From: Streptomyces bacillaris
GTDB taxonomy: Bacteria; Actinomycetota; Actinomycetes; Streptomycetales; Streptomycetaceae
Assembly: GCF_003268675.1 (NCBI RefSeq)
Contig: NZ_CP029378.1
Location: 992,001 to 1,056,000 of the forward strand
DNA length: 64,000 nucleotides
Direction of reading: 5' to 3'
Below, in pieces: positions 17,876-26,852 of this stretch. How positions within the stretch are numbered: position 1 is the stretch's first letter; each line of letters begins with the position of its first letter. The notes under the pieces are model-generated. The model did not search any database. It saw only the letters and a list, made by a program, of their open reading frames with translations, and had not been told where the DNA came from. The translations under genes were made by a program, and so were the position numbers.

Positions 17876-18057
17876 ATGGTGCCAGGCGCCTCGAAGGCCC
17901 GTGGTGTCAGGGAAGCCGGTGCGATTCCGGCGCGGTCCCGCCACTGTGACCGGGGAGTCCGTCCTCGCAGGACACGCCACTGACGACGAACCAGCCGTCG
18001 GGAAGGCAAGAGGGCGTGCGCTGATCCGGGAGTCAGGATACCGGCCACGGGGATTGT
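17876..18057 (+). promoter_or_regulatory. Cobalamin riboswitch in the leader of the mmsA operon
   Basis: A complete B12 aptamer pattern on the plus strand. It shows GGTG followed by CAGGGAAGCCGGTGCGATTC, then CCCGCCACTGTGACCGGGGA. GCCACTGACGA and TCGGGAAGGC follow, and the aptamer ends GATCCGGGAGTCAGGATACC. Such elements normally turn a gene off when adenosylcobalamin is present. No B12 transport or synthesis gene follows; the next full gene is mmsA, 235 bases on. Confidence 0.9.
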
Positions 18058-18089
18058 TCCGTGTTTCCACGAGGATGGAGCAGACACGC

Positions 18090-18155
18090 ATGGCACCGGT
18101 GCGCACCCACGGCCCCGCAGGCCCGTCCCGGCGAGCGGTTCTCCCCGCCCCCTGA
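18090..18155 (+). other. 21-codon ORF after the riboswitch (leader peptide or gene remnant)
   Basis: An ATG preceded by GGATGGAGCAG opens a 21-codon frame (MAPVRTHGPAGPSRRAVLPA..., stop at 18155). It has a twin-arginine-like SRRAVL near the end. Position and ribosome site are what one expects of the first gene under the riboswitch, but it stops almost at once. It may be a leader peptide or the 5' stub of a lost exported protein. Nothing else gene-like lies between it and mmsA. Confidence 0.35.
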
Positions 18156-18291
18156 CGGCCCCCGCCCTTCGCGTCCCCCCTGGCGGCAGCCCTTCCGCGC
18201 CCCCGTGCACCCGACCGGTGCGTGGGCCGGTGGCAGCCGTGCGCCATCCCCGGATCTCTCCTGACGATCTCACCGACGAGAGCAGGTTTCC

Positions 18292-19794
18292 ATGGTCCGC
18301 GAACTCACCCATTTCATCGGCGGCAAGCACACGCCCGGCGCCTCGGGCACGTACGGCGATGTCTACGACCCCAACACCGGACAGGTCCAGGCCCGGGTGC
18401 CGCTGGCCGGCCGGTCCGAGACCGAGGCGGCCATCGCCGATGCCGCCGAGGCGCAGCGGGAGTGGGGCGAGTGGAACCCGCAGCGCCGCGCCCGGGTGCT
18501 GCTGCGCTTCCTCCAGCTGGTGGAGAAGGAGAAGGACTCCCTGGCCCGGCTGCTCTCCTCCGAGCACGGCAAGACCGTGGCCGACGCGCACGGCGACATC
18601 GCGCGCGGCCTGGACGTGGTGGAGTTCGCGGCCGGTGTCCCGCATCTGCTGAAGGGCGAGTTCACCGACAACGCGGGCGCCGGGATCGATGTCCACTCGC
18701 TGCGCCGGCCGCTGGGCGTGGTCGCGGGCATCACCCCGTTCAACTTCCCGGCGATGATCCCGCTCTGGAAGGCCGCGCCCGCTCTGGCCTGCGGTAACGC
18801 CTTCATCCTCAAGCCCTCGGAGCGCGACCCGTCGGTGCCGCTGCGGCTGGCCGAACTCTTCCTGGAGGCCGGGCTTCCGCCGGGGGTCCTGAACGTCGTC
18901 AACGGCGGCAAGGAGCCCGTGGACACCCTGCTGGAGGACCCGCGCGTCAAGGCGCTCGGCTTCGTCGGCTCGACGCCGATCGCCGCGCACATCTACGCGA
19001 CGGCCGCCGCCCACGGCAAGCGGGCGCAGTGTTTCGGCGGGGCCAAGAACCACATGATCGTGATGCCGGACGCCGATCTCGACCAGGCGGTGGACGCGCT
19101 GATCGGGGCCGGGTACGGCTCGGCGGGCGAGCGGTGCATGGCGATCTCGGTGGCCGTGCCGGTCGGTGAGGCAACCGCCGACGCACTGGTCGCCAGGCTC
19201 ACCGAGCGGATCGGTGAGCTGCGGATCGGCCGCTCGGACGACCCGGACGCCGACTTCGGGCCGCTGGTGGGCCGGGACGCGGTGGACCGGGTGCGCGGCT
19301 ATGTCGACCTCGGTGTCGAGGAGGGCGCCGAACTCGTCGTGGACGGGCGGGACTTCACCCTCGAAGGCCATGAGGACGGGTTCTTCGCGGGCGCCTCGCT
19401 CTTCGACCGGGTCACCCCGGACATGCGGATCTACCAGGAGGAGATCTTCGGGCCCGTGCTCTCCGTGGTCCGTGCGGCGGACTACGAGGAGGCGCTGCGG
19501 CTGCCCTCGGAGCACGCGTACGGCAACGGCGTCGCCCTCTTCACCCGTGACGGCGACATCGCCCGCGACTTCACCCGCCGCGTCGACACCGGGATGGTCG
19601 GCGTGAACGTGCCGATCCCGGTGCCGGTGGCGTACCACACGTTCGGCGGCTGGAAGCGCTCCGGCTTCGGGGACCTGAACCAGCACGGACCGGACGCCAT
19701 CCGCTTCTACACCCGTACCAAGACCGTCACTTCGCGCTGGCCCGCCTCCGGGATCCGGGACGGTGCGAGCTTCACGATTCCGACCATGGGATGA
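18292..19794 (+). CDS. mmsA: CoA-acylating methylmalonate-semialdehyde dehydrogenase
   Basis: A 500-residue aldehyde dehydrogenase that turns methylmalonate semialdehyde (or malonate semialdehyde) plus CoA into propionyl-CoA (or acetyl-CoA). It is the last step of valine breakdown. Signs are PLGVVAGITPFNFPAMIPLW, the Rossmann FVGSTPIAAHI, AQCFGGAKNHMIVMPDAD and the catalytic cysteine in GYGSAGERCMAIS near residue 284. MMSDHs carry this GGAKNH motif, unlike ordinary aldehyde dehydrogenases. It is the first full gene of the valine operon behind a cobalamin riboswitch and ends in an ATGA overlap with the next gene. Confidence 0.93.
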   Translation: MVRELTHFIGGKHTPGASGTYGDVYDPNTGQVQARVPLAGRSETEAAIADAAEAQREWGEWNPQRRARVLLRFLQLVEKEKDSLARLLSSEHGKTVADAHGDIARGLDVVEFAAGVPHLLKGEFTDNAGAGIDVHSLRRPLGVVAGITPFNFPAMIPLWKAAPALACGNAFILKPSERDPSVPLRLAELFLEAGLPPGVLNVVNGGKEPVDTLLEDPRVKALGFVGSTPIAAHIYATAAAHGKRAQCFGGAKNHMIVMPDADLDQAVDALIGAGYGSAGERCMAISVAVPVGEATADALVARLTERIGELRIGRSDDPDADFGPLVGRDAVDRVRGYVDLGVEEGAELVVDGRDFTLEGHEDGFFAGASLFDRVTPDMRIYQEEIFGPVLSVVRAADYEEALRLPSEHAYGNGVALFTRDGDIARDFTRRVDTGMVGVNVPIPVPVAYHTFGGWKRSGFGDLNQHGPDAIRFYTRTKTVTSRWPASGIRDGASFTIPTMG

Positions 19795-20945
19795 CCGCTG
19801 TGACCACCCTGCTCAGCGACGACCAGCTCGCGGTCGTCGAGACCACACTCGACTTCGCCCAGGAGCACCTGGCCCCGCACGCGGTGGCCTGGGACCAGGA
19901 GAAGCACTTCCCCGTCGACGTCCTGCGGAAGGCGGCGGACCTCGGTCTCGGAGGTGTGTACGTACGGGAGGAGGTGGGCGGCTCCGGGCTGTCCCGCTCC
20001 GACGGGGTCCTCGTCTTCGAGGCCCTGGCCACCGGCTGCCCGTCGGTCGCCGGGTACCTCTCGATCCACAACATGGTCGCCTGGATGGTCGACCAGTACG
20101 GCACCGACGCCCAGCGCGCCCGGTATCTGCCGGAGCTGTGCACCATGGAGCAGCTGGGCAGTTACTGCCTGACCGAGCCGGGCGCGGGCTCCGACGCGGC
20201 GGCGCTGCGCACCCGCGCCGAGCGCGACGGCGACCACTACGTCCTGACGGGGACGAAGCAGTTCATCTCCGGGGCGGGCGCCACGCACCTCTACATCGTG
20301 CTGGCCCGCACGGGCGACAGCGGTCCCGGCGGGATCTCCGCGCTCCTCGTCGAACGGGACGACGCGGGGCTCTCGTTCGGGGCCAACGAGAAGAAGATGG
20401 GGTGGAACGCGCAGCCCACCCGGCAGGTCATGCTCGACGGCGTGCGCATCCCGGCCGACCGGATGCTGGGCGCCGAGGGCGAGGGCTTCCGGATCGCGAT
20501 GAACGGCCTCAACGGCGGCCGACTCGGCATCGCCGCCTGCTCGTTGGGCGGTGCGCAGAGCGCGCTGGACCGGTCCCTGGCCCATCTCGCGGACCGGGAG
20601 GCGTTCGGGGCCCGGCTGCTGGAGGCGCAGGCGCTGCAGTTCCGGCTGGCCGACATGGCGACCGAACTGGCCGCCGCCCGGGCACTGGTGCGGCAGGCCG
20701 CCGAGGCGCTGGACCGGAAGTCGCCGGGGGCACCGGAGTTGTGCGCGATGGCCAAGCGGTTCGCCACCGACACCGGGTACGCGGTCGCGGACCGGGCGCT
20801 CCAACTCCACGGTGGCTACGGCTATCTCTCCGAGTACGGCATCGAGAAGATCGTCCGGGACCTGCGGGTCCACCAGATCCTGGAAGGGGCCAACGAGATC
20901 ATGCGCGTCATTGTGGCCCGGAGTCTGACGGGAGCCCTGCGATGA
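19791..20945 (+). CDS. Acyl-CoA dehydrogenase (likely isobutyryl-CoA dehydrogenase)
   Basis: A 384-residue FAD enzyme that makes a 2,3-enoyl-CoA and passes electrons to EtfAB. It has YCLTEPGAGSDAAALRTRA and GTKQFISGAG in the middle domain. The C-terminal YGYLSEYGIEKIVRDLRVHQILEGANEIM contains the catalytic glutamate (in LEGANE), as in isobutyryl/short-branched enzymes. The context (mmsA upstream, HIBYL-CoA hydrolase and HIBADH downstream) points to isobutyryl-CoA as substrate. ATGA overlaps join it to both neighbours. The etfBA pair at 8.5 kb could be its electron acceptor. Confidence 0.9.
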   Translation: MTAVTTLLSDDQLAVVETTLDFAQEHLAPHAVAWDQEKHFPVDVLRKAADLGLGGVYVREEVGGSGLSRSDGVLVFEALATGCPSVAGYLSIHNMVAWMVDQYGTDAQRARYLPELCTMEQLGSYCLTEPGAGSDAAALRTRAERDGDHYVLTGTKQFISGAGATHLYIVLARTGDSGPGGISALLVERDDAGLSFGANEKKMGWNAQPTRQVMLDGVRIPADRMLGAEGEGFRIAMNGLNGGRLGIAACSLGGAQSALDRSLAHLADREAFGARLLEAQALQFRLADMATELAAARALVRQAAEALDRKSPGAPELCAMAKRFATDTGYAVADRALQLHGGYGYLSEYGIEKIVRDLRVHQILEGANEIMRVIVARSLTGALR

Positions 20946-22009
20946 CCGAGGAGCACGTCGTCGTCCGCACCGAGGGGCGTACGGGGGTGGTGACCCTGAA
21001 CCGGCCCAAGGCGCTCAACGCCCTGACCCACGACATGGTCGGGACGGTCGCGGCGGCCCTGGACCGGTGGGAGCACGACCCGGAGGTGGCCACGGTCGTC
21101 ATCACCGGGGCCGGGGAGCGCGGCCTGTGCGCGGGCGGCGACATCCGGTCCATCTACGAGGACGCCCGCGCGGGCGGCAAGGCGTCGGCGGCGTTCTGGC
21201 GCGACGAGTACCGGCTGAACGCCCGGATCGCCCGCTATCCGAAGCCGTACGTGGCCGTCATGGACGGCATCGTGATGGGCGGCGGGGTAGGTGTCTCGGC
21301 GCACGGCAGCGTCCGGATCGTCACCGAGCGGTCGAAGGTGGCCATGCCGGAGACCGGGATCGGCTTCGTGCCGGACGTCGGGGGTACGTATCTGCTGGCC
21401 CTGGCCCCCGGGGAGCTGGGCACCCATCTCGCCCTGACCGGGGCGGTGGTGGGGGCCCGGGACGCGCTGCTGTGCGGGCTGGCCGACCACTTCGTACCGG
21501 CGGACGAGCTGCCCGCGTTCCTCGCCGCGCTGCGGACGGAGGAGGTCCCCGAGGTGCTGGGCCGCCACGTCCGGGAGGCGCCCCCCGGGACGCTGGAGGC
21601 CGACCGGGCCTGGATCGACCACTGTTACGCCGCCGACACGGTCGAGGAGATCGTGGAGCGGCTGCTCGCCTCCGACGCCCCGGCGGCCGGTGAGGCGGCG
21701 AAGACGGTCCTGGGCCGTTCGCCCGTCGCGCTCAAGGTCACCCTCGCCGCGCTGCGCCGGGCCCGTGAACTCGGGCCGCTGGAGCGGGTGCTGGAGCAGG
21801 AGTACCGCGTCTCGTACGCGGCGCTCTCCTCCGCCGATCTGGTGGAGGGCATCCGGGCCCAGGTGATCGACAAGGACCGTACCCCCCGCTGGACCCCGGG
21901 GACCCTCGTGGAGGTCACGGAGGCGGACGTGGCCCGGTACTTCGCACCGACCGGCGACGGGGAACTGGTCCTCGCCGCAGCCGACTCACCGCAGGAGGTG
22001 CCCTGGTGA
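20942..22009 (+). CDS. 3-hydroxyisobutyryl-CoA hydrolase (crotonase fold)
   Basis: A 355-residue crotonase-family protein, longer than enoyl-CoA hydratases, as HIBYL-CoA hydrolases are. It has [13 protein letters not shown], then GERGLCAGGDIRSIYEDAR. GIVMGGGVGVSAHGSVRI and the catalytic MPETGIGFVPDVGGTYLL follow, and the long C-terminal helical extension is present. It releases 3-hydroxyisobutyrate from its CoA ester, the step before the dehydrogenase encoded next. It overlaps its neighbours by ATGA and by 4 bases. Confidence 0.88.
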   Translation: MTEEHVVVRTEGRTGVVTLNRPKALNALTHDMVGTVAAALDRWEHDPEVATVVITGAGERGLCAGGDIRSIYEDARAGGKASAAFWRDEYRLNARIARYPKPYVAVMDGIVMGGGVGVSAHGSVRIVTERSKVAMPETGIGFVPDVGGTYLLALAPGELGTHLALTGAVVGARDALLCGLADHFVPADELPAFLAALRTEEVPEVLGRHVREAPPGTLEADRAWIDHCYAADTVEEIVERLLASDAPAAGEAAKTVLGRSPVALKVTLAALRRARELGPLERVLEQEYRVSYAALSSADLVEGIRAQVIDKDRTPRWTPGTLVEVTEADVARYFAPTGDGELVLAAADSPQEVPW

Positions 22010-22937
22010 CCACCACCACGACCGTCGCGTTCATCGGCCTCGGCCACATGGGCGGCCCGATGGCCGCCAACCTCGTCCGGGCCGGATACCGGGTGCTCGG
22101 CCACGACCTGGTGGAGAGCTGTCTGGCCGCCGCCGAGGAGAGCGGGGTGGAGCGGGCGAAGTCCGCCACGGAGGCGGCCGCGGTGGCCGACGTGGTGATC
22201 ACCATGCTGCCCGCCGGCCGCCATGTCCTCTCCCTCTACGGGCAGGAAGGGCTGCTCGAAGCGGCCCGCCCCGGCACGCTGTTCGTCGACTGCTCCACCA
22301 TCGACGTGGCCGACTCCCGCGCCGCCCACGCGGCAGCGGCGGCGACCGGTCACCGCTCGCTGGACGCCCCCGTCTCCGGCGGGGTGGTGGGCGCCGAGGC
22401 GGGCACGCTCACCTTCATGGCCGGGGGCGAGGAGACCGCGTTCGCGGCGGCCGAGCCACTGCTCTCCGTGATGGGGAAGAAGGCGGTGCACTGCGGCGGG
22501 GCCGGTGCCGGGCAGGCGGCGAAGATCTGCAACAACATGATCCTCGGCGTCTCGATGATCGCCGTCAGCGAGGCGTTCGTCCTCGCCGAGAGCCTCGGCC
22601 TCTCCGACCAGGCGCTGTACGACGTGGCCTCGGCGGCCTCCGGCCAGTGCTGGGCCCTCACCGTCAACTGCCCCGTCCCCGGCCCGGTCCCGACCAGCCC
22701 GGCCAACCGCGACTACCGCCCCGGCTTCGCCGCCCCCTGATGGCGAAGGATCTCGGGCTGGCCGCCAACGCCCTGCGCGCGGGCGGCATCGACGCCGAAC
22801 TGGGGCTCAAGGCAGCCGAGTTGTACGCCCGGTTCGCGGAAGGGGCCGGGGCGGACCAGGACTTCTCCGGGATCGTCCGCGCGATCCGGGCCGCTTCGTC
22901 GCAGACCACCGAAACGCAGGAAGGCACCCCCGCATGA
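22006..22937 (+). pseudogene. mmsB: 3-hydroxyisobutyrate dehydrogenase, split by a frameshift
   Basis: The frame from the GTG at 22006 gives 244 residues with the NAD motif FIGLGHMGGPMAANL, the substrate motif DAPVSGGVVGAEAGTL and the catalytic lysine in GQAAKICNNMI. It runs through [12 protein letters not shown] and then stops (22738-22740). The normal continuation, [22 protein letters not shown]..., about 65 residues, is in another frame, 22740-22937. One extra C in the CCCCC run just before the stop would rejoin them into a full enzyme of about 310 residues. Either a real one-base deletion or a sequencing error fits. The layout TGATG would also allow the second piece to be translated by coupling. 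Joined, the enzyme oxidises 3-hydroxyisobutyrate to methylmalonate semialdehyde, the MmsA substrate. Confidence 0.85.
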
Positions 22938-23743
22938 GCGAGCACGACGACACCCCCGCCACCCCGGGTCCGTACGGGACGATCCTGGTCGAGCGCCGGG
23001 GCCGTACGGCCCTGCTCACCCTGAACCGCCCCAAGGCGCTCAACGCGCTGAGCCTGGAGGTCATGCGGGAGACGGTGGAGGCGGCCGAGGCGCTGGACCG
23101 GGACCCGGATGTCGGCTGCATCGTCATCACCGGCAGCGGTGAGAAGGCGTTCGCGGCGGGGGCGGACATCAAGGAGATGCAGCCGCAGAGCTACATGGAC
23201 ATGTACCTCAGCGACTGGTTCACCGCCTGGGACCGGCTCGGCCAGCTCCGGACCCCGACGATCGCCGCCGTACGGGGCTACGCCCTGGGCGGGGGGTGCG
23301 AGCTGGCGATGCTCTGCGATCTGGTGATCGCCTCGGAGTCGGCCGTCTTCGGGCAGCCGGAGATCCGCCTCGGGGTGATCCCCGGCATCGGCGGCTCCCA
23401 GCGGCTGACCCGGGCGGTCGGCAAGGCCAAGGCGATGGACCTCTGTCTCACCGGCCGGAACATGGACGTCCAGGAGGCGGAACGGGCCGGGCTGGTCTCC
23501 CGGATCGTCCCGGACGCGGAGCTGCTGACGGAGGCGCTGGCGGTCGCGGAGACGGTCGCCGGGATGTCGGCGCCGGTCGCGATGATGGCGAAGGAGGCGG
23601 TGAACCGTGCCTTCGAGACCACGCTCGCGGAGGGCGTCCGCTTCGAACGCCGCCTGTTCCACGCGGTGTTCGCGACGGCCGACCAGAAGGAGGGCATGAA
23701 GGCCTTCACCGAGAAGCGGCCCGCGGAGTTCACCCACCGCTGA
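22934..23743 (+). CDS. echA: Enoyl-CoA hydratase
   Basis: A 269-residue crotonase-fold hydratase. It has [16 protein letters not shown], then [15 protein letters not shown], which forms one half of the oxyanion hole. [16 protein letters not shown] carries the first catalytic glutamate and [16 protein letters not shown] the second. It ends in a standard FTEKRPAEF tail. In this operon it would hydrate methacrylyl-CoA to 3-hydroxyisobutyryl-CoA. The ATG overlaps the end of the preceding (frameshifted) mmsB, and a strong terminator follows. Confidence 0.93.
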   Translation: MSEHDDTPATPGPYGTILVERRGRTALLTLNRPKALNALSLEVMRETVEAAEALDRDPDVGCIVITGSGEKAFAAGADIKEMQPQSYMDMYLSDWFTAWDRLGQLRTPTIAAVRGYALGGGCELAMLCDLVIASESAVFGQPEIRLGVIPGIGGSQRLTRAVGKAKAMDLCLTGRNMDVQEAERAGLVSRIVPDAELLTEALAVAETVAGMSAPVAMMAKEAVNRAFETTLAEGVRFERRLFHAVFATADQKEGMKAFTEKRPAEFTHR

Positions 23744-23758
23744 GACCCGCACACCCCG

Positions 23759-23799
23759 GCGCCCTCTGCCCACCCCGCAACGGGGAGGGCAGAGGGCGC
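23759..23799 (+). terminator. Terminator after the valine operon
   Basis: A perfect 13-bp stem (GCGCCCTCTGCCC with GGGCAGAGGGCGC) surrounds a 15-base loop, 16 bases after the echA stop. Confidence 0.75.
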
Positions 23800-23823
23800 T
23801 CATCCGCCCACCCACCCTCCTTA

Positions 23824-23851
23824 TTGCCTATGATGTGCAGTTGCATATGGT
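23824..23851 (+). promoter_or_regulatory. Promoter of the alanyl-tRNA synthetase gene
   Basis: TTGCCT (23824-23829) and TATGGT (23846-23851) are separated by 16 bases in an AT-rich patch about 65 bases ahead of the GTG start. No T-box-like leader or attenuator hairpin is visible. Confidence 0.4.
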
Positions 23852-23915
23852 GGGCATGGATGCTCGGTGAGAGTGCGCCCCGCCCGCCGACCTCTCACCC
23901 CATCGGAGCAGCCCT

Positions 23916-26573
23916 GTGCGCACCGCCGACATCCGCAGCCGGTTCCTGGACCACTTCGCCGCACGCGGCCACACGGTCGTGCCCAGCGCCCCGCTGCCCA
24001 CCCCCGACCCGACGCTGCTCTTCGTCAACGCGGGCATGGTGCCGTTCAAGCCGTATCTGACCGGCGAGCTGGCCGCGCCCTGGCCCCGGGCGGCCAGCGT
24101 CCAGAAGTGCGTGCGGACGCTGGACATCGAGGAGGTCGGCCGCACCACCCGGCACGGCTCGTTCTTCCAGATGAACGGCAACTTCTCCTTCGGGGACTAC
24201 TTCAAGGAGGAGGCCATCGCGGACGCCTGGGAGCTGTCGACCTCCTCCCTCGCGGACGGTGGCTTCGGGCTCGACCCGGGGAGGATCTGGGTCACCGTCC
24301 ACCACACGGACGCCGAGGCACGGGCCGTCTGGCGGCGGGTCTCCGGGCTGCCGGAGAGCCGGATCGTGGACCGGGGCGACGCGGACAACTTCTGGTCGAT
24401 GGGGGTGCCGGGACCGTGCGGCCCGTGCTCGGAGCTGTACTACGACCGGGGTCCGGCGCTGGGGGCCGAGGGCGGCCCTGAGGTCGACGAGGACCGGTAC
24501 ATGGAGTTCTGGAACCTCGTCTTCATGCAGTACGAGCGCGGCGAGGGCCCCGGCAAGACCGGCTACCCGATCCTCGGTGAGCTGCCCCGCCGCAACATCG
24601 ACACCGGCATGGGCCTGGAGCGCATGGCCACCCTCCTCCAGAGCGTGGACAACCTGTACGAGATCGACGAGACCCGGCCCGTACTGGACCGGGCCGCCGA
24701 GCTGGCCGGCGTACGGTACGGGGCCGACCACGAGTCCGACGTACGGCTGCGGGTCGTCGCGGACCACGTCCGTACGGCTCTGATGCTGCTGGCCGACGGC
24801 ACGGTCCCGGGCAACGAGGGCGGCGGCTATGTGCTGCGCCGGATCCTGCGCCGGGCGGTCCGCTCGATGCGGCAGCTGGGCTTCCACGACCCGGCGCTCC
24901 CGGAGCTGCTGCCGGTCGCCCGGGACTGCATGGCGCCGAGCTATCCGGAGGTTGCCGAGGCCTATCCCCGCATCCTGGACCGGGCGGGCGGCGAGGAGGA
25001 CGCGTTCCGGGCCACGCTGCGCCAGGGGACGACCGTCCTGGACACGGCGGTGGCCGAGGTGAAGAAGAGCGGGGGCCGTTCGCTGCCCGGGGCGCAGGCG
25101 TTCCTGCTCCACGACACGTACGGCTTCCCCATCGACCTCACCCTGGAGATGGCCGCCGAGCAGGGCGTGGAGGTGGACCGGGAGGGGTTCACCGCGCTGA
25201 TGACCGCCCAGCGCGAGCGGGCGCGCGCCGATGCCCGGGCCAACAAGGCGGGCGGCGGCGCGGACACCGCCGCCCTGCGTACGGTCCTGGACACCGAGGG
25301 GCCGACCGACTGGCGGGCATGGGAGACCCTGACGACCGACTCCCGGGTGCTGGCGGTGCTCGGTCCACGGGGTCCGGTGCCGGTGGCGTCGGCCGGGGAG
25401 ATCGTCACCGTCGTGCTGGACCGCTCGCCGTTCTACGCCGAGTCCGGCGGCCAGGAGAGCGACGCCGGGCAGCTCACCGGCGCCTCCCTCACCGCCGAGG
25501 TGCTGGACGTCCAGCGCCCGCTGCCCGGCCTCATCGCCCACCAGGTGCGGGTCACGGCGGGCGAGCTGGCCGCCGGGGACTCCGTACGGGCGGCTGTGGA
25601 CCCGGAGTGGCGGCTCGGGGCGCGCCAGGCGCACTCCGGCACGCACGTCCTGCACGCCGCCCTGCGCGAGGTGCTGGGCCCGAACGCGTTGCAGTCCGGC
25701 TCCTACAACCGCCCCGGCCACCTCCGCCTGGACTTCCCGTGGCGCGGGGCGCTCTCCGCCGGGGCCCGCAGCGAGGTGGAGGAGGTCGCCAACCGGGCGC
25801 TGCGCCGGGACCTGCCGGTGGGGGTGCGGTGGATGACCCTGCCGGAGGCGAAGGAGCTGGGGGCGCTGGCGCTCTTCGACGAGACGTACGGGGAGAAGGT
25901 CCGGGTCGTCGAGATCGGCGGGGCCTGGTCACGGGAGCTGTGCGGCGGCACCCATGTGGAGCACGCCTCGCAGGTCGGGGTGATCGCGCTGACGGCGGAG
26001 TCCTCGGTCGGCGCGGGCACCCGCCGCCTGGAGGCCGCCGTGGGCGTCGAGGGGTTCGGCTATCTCGCCCGGGAACGGGACCTGGTGGCCCGGATCGCCG
26101 AGCAGGTCCAGGCCCCGCGCACCGAGCTGCCCGAGCGGATCGGCGGCCTCCTCCAGCGGCTCAAGGCCGCCGAGCGGGAGAACAAGCAGCTCCGGCAGCA
26201 GGCCACCACCGCCCGGGCCGCCGAGCTGGCCGCCGGTGCGGTGGACGCGGCCGGGGTGCTCGTGGTGACGGCGACCGCCGAGGGCGGGGCGGACGCGGCC
26301 CGCACCCTCGCCCTGGCCGTACGGGACCGGCTCCCGGTCGGCCGCCCCGGCACCGTGGCGGTGGGCGCGGCCACCGGCAGCGGCGCGGCGGTCGTGGTGG
26401 CGACCAACGACGCCGCGCGGCAGCGCGGGCTGCACGCGGCGAAGCTGGTCAAGCGGCTCCTGGACGGCCGGGGCGGCGGCTCCGCCGAGGTGGCCCAGGG
26501 CGGCGGGACACCGGCGGGCCGGCTGGCGGAGACGCTGGGGGCGCTGCCGGGCCTGGTGACGGCGGCGGGCTGA
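23916..26573 (+). CDS. alaS: Alanyl-tRNA synthetase, probable second copy
   Basis: An 885-residue enzyme that charges tRNA-Ala, of normal family length. The class II catalytic core is at residues 1-240 (FVNAGMVPFKPYLTG, then HGSFFQMNGNFSFGDYFK). The tRNA-recognition domain follows. The editing domain has its zinc-type residues in QAHSGTHVLHAAL (HxxxH) and ELCGGTHVEH, and a C-Ala domain ends the protein. All key motifs look intact. The usual housekeeping alaS of Streptomyces sits near yqgF and rpsD; here the neighbours are echA and a lipoate ligase. This is therefore likely a paralogue, perhaps specialised or resistance-linked. That is inference; only the genome can show whether another copy exists. 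Confidence 0.92.
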   Translation: MRTADIRSRFLDHFAARGHTVVPSAPLPTPDPTLLFVNAGMVPFKPYLTGELAAPWPRAASVQKCVRTLDIEEVGRTTRHGSFFQMNGNFSFGDYFKEEAIADAWELSTSSLADGGFGLDPGRIWVTVHHTDAEARAVWRRVSGLPESRIVDRGDADNFWSMGVPGPCGPCSELYYDRGPALGAEGGPEVDEDRYMEFWNLVFMQYERGEGPGKTGYPILGELPRRNIDTGMGLERMATLLQSVDNLYEIDETRPVLDRAAELAGVRYGADHESDVRLRVVADHVRTALMLLADGTVPGNEGGGYVLRRILRRAVRSMRQLGFHDPALPELLPVARDCMAPSYPEVAEAYPRILDRAGGEEDAFRATLRQGTTVLDTAVAEVKKSGGRSLPGAQAFLLHDTYGFPIDLTLEMAAEQGVEVDREGFTALMTAQRERARADARANKAGGGADTAALRTVLDTEGPTDWRAWETLTTDSRVLAVLGPRGPVPVASAGEIVTVVLDRSPFYAESGGQESDAGQLTGASLTAEVLDVQRPLPGLIAHQVRVTAGELAAGDSVRAAVDPEWRLGARQAHSGTHVLHAALREVLGPNALQSGSYNRPGHLRLDFPWRGALSAGARSEVEEVANRALRRDLPVGVRWMTLPEAKELGALALFDETYGEKVRVVEIGGAWSRELCGGTHVEHASQVGVIALTAESSVGAGTRRLEAAVGVEGFGYLARERDLVARIAEQVQAPRTELPERIGGLLQRLKAAERENKQLRQQATTARAAELAAGAVDAAGVLVVTATAEGGADAARTLALAVRDRLPVGRPGTVAVGAATGSGAAVVVATNDAARQRGLHAAKLVKRLLDGRGGGSAEVAQGGGTPAGRLAETLGALPGLVTAAG

Positions 26574-26852
26574 CCGCACCCGAGCACCGTGGGCCGGGGC
26601 CCCGGGCGCGCGGGCCTCGGAGGTCCGGGCCCGGGCACGCGGGCCTCGGAGCACGGACCTGGGAACGCAGGCCGCCGCGTGCTCAGGGCCCAGAGCTCGG
26701 GTGCGTGGACCTTGGCACGCGGCACCCGGCGCACAGGCCCCGGCCGCGCGCGGGATGATCCACACCGCGATGCGCGTTGTATCCCGTCGTGTCCGGTTCA
26801 CGCGTCGAGCCGGACCTTCGTGGACGAGACAGACGGAGCTGGAGGCGGCGCT
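26574..26852. other. GC-rich intergenic region with short repeats
   Basis: A 279-base stretch after alaS. It carries CGCGGGCCTCGGA twice (near 26608 and 26638) and several related GGGCCCGGGCACG-like and GGACCTGGGAACG-like imperfect repeats. An open frame passes through it into the lipoate ligase but looks non-coding (Arg/Gly/Pro only). No gene is supported. Confidence 0.4.

Noticed and set aside
26589-26852. 88-codon N-terminal extension of the lipoate ligase
   Set aside because: Composition is GC-repeat noise and the GTG at 26853 has a proper ribosome site.
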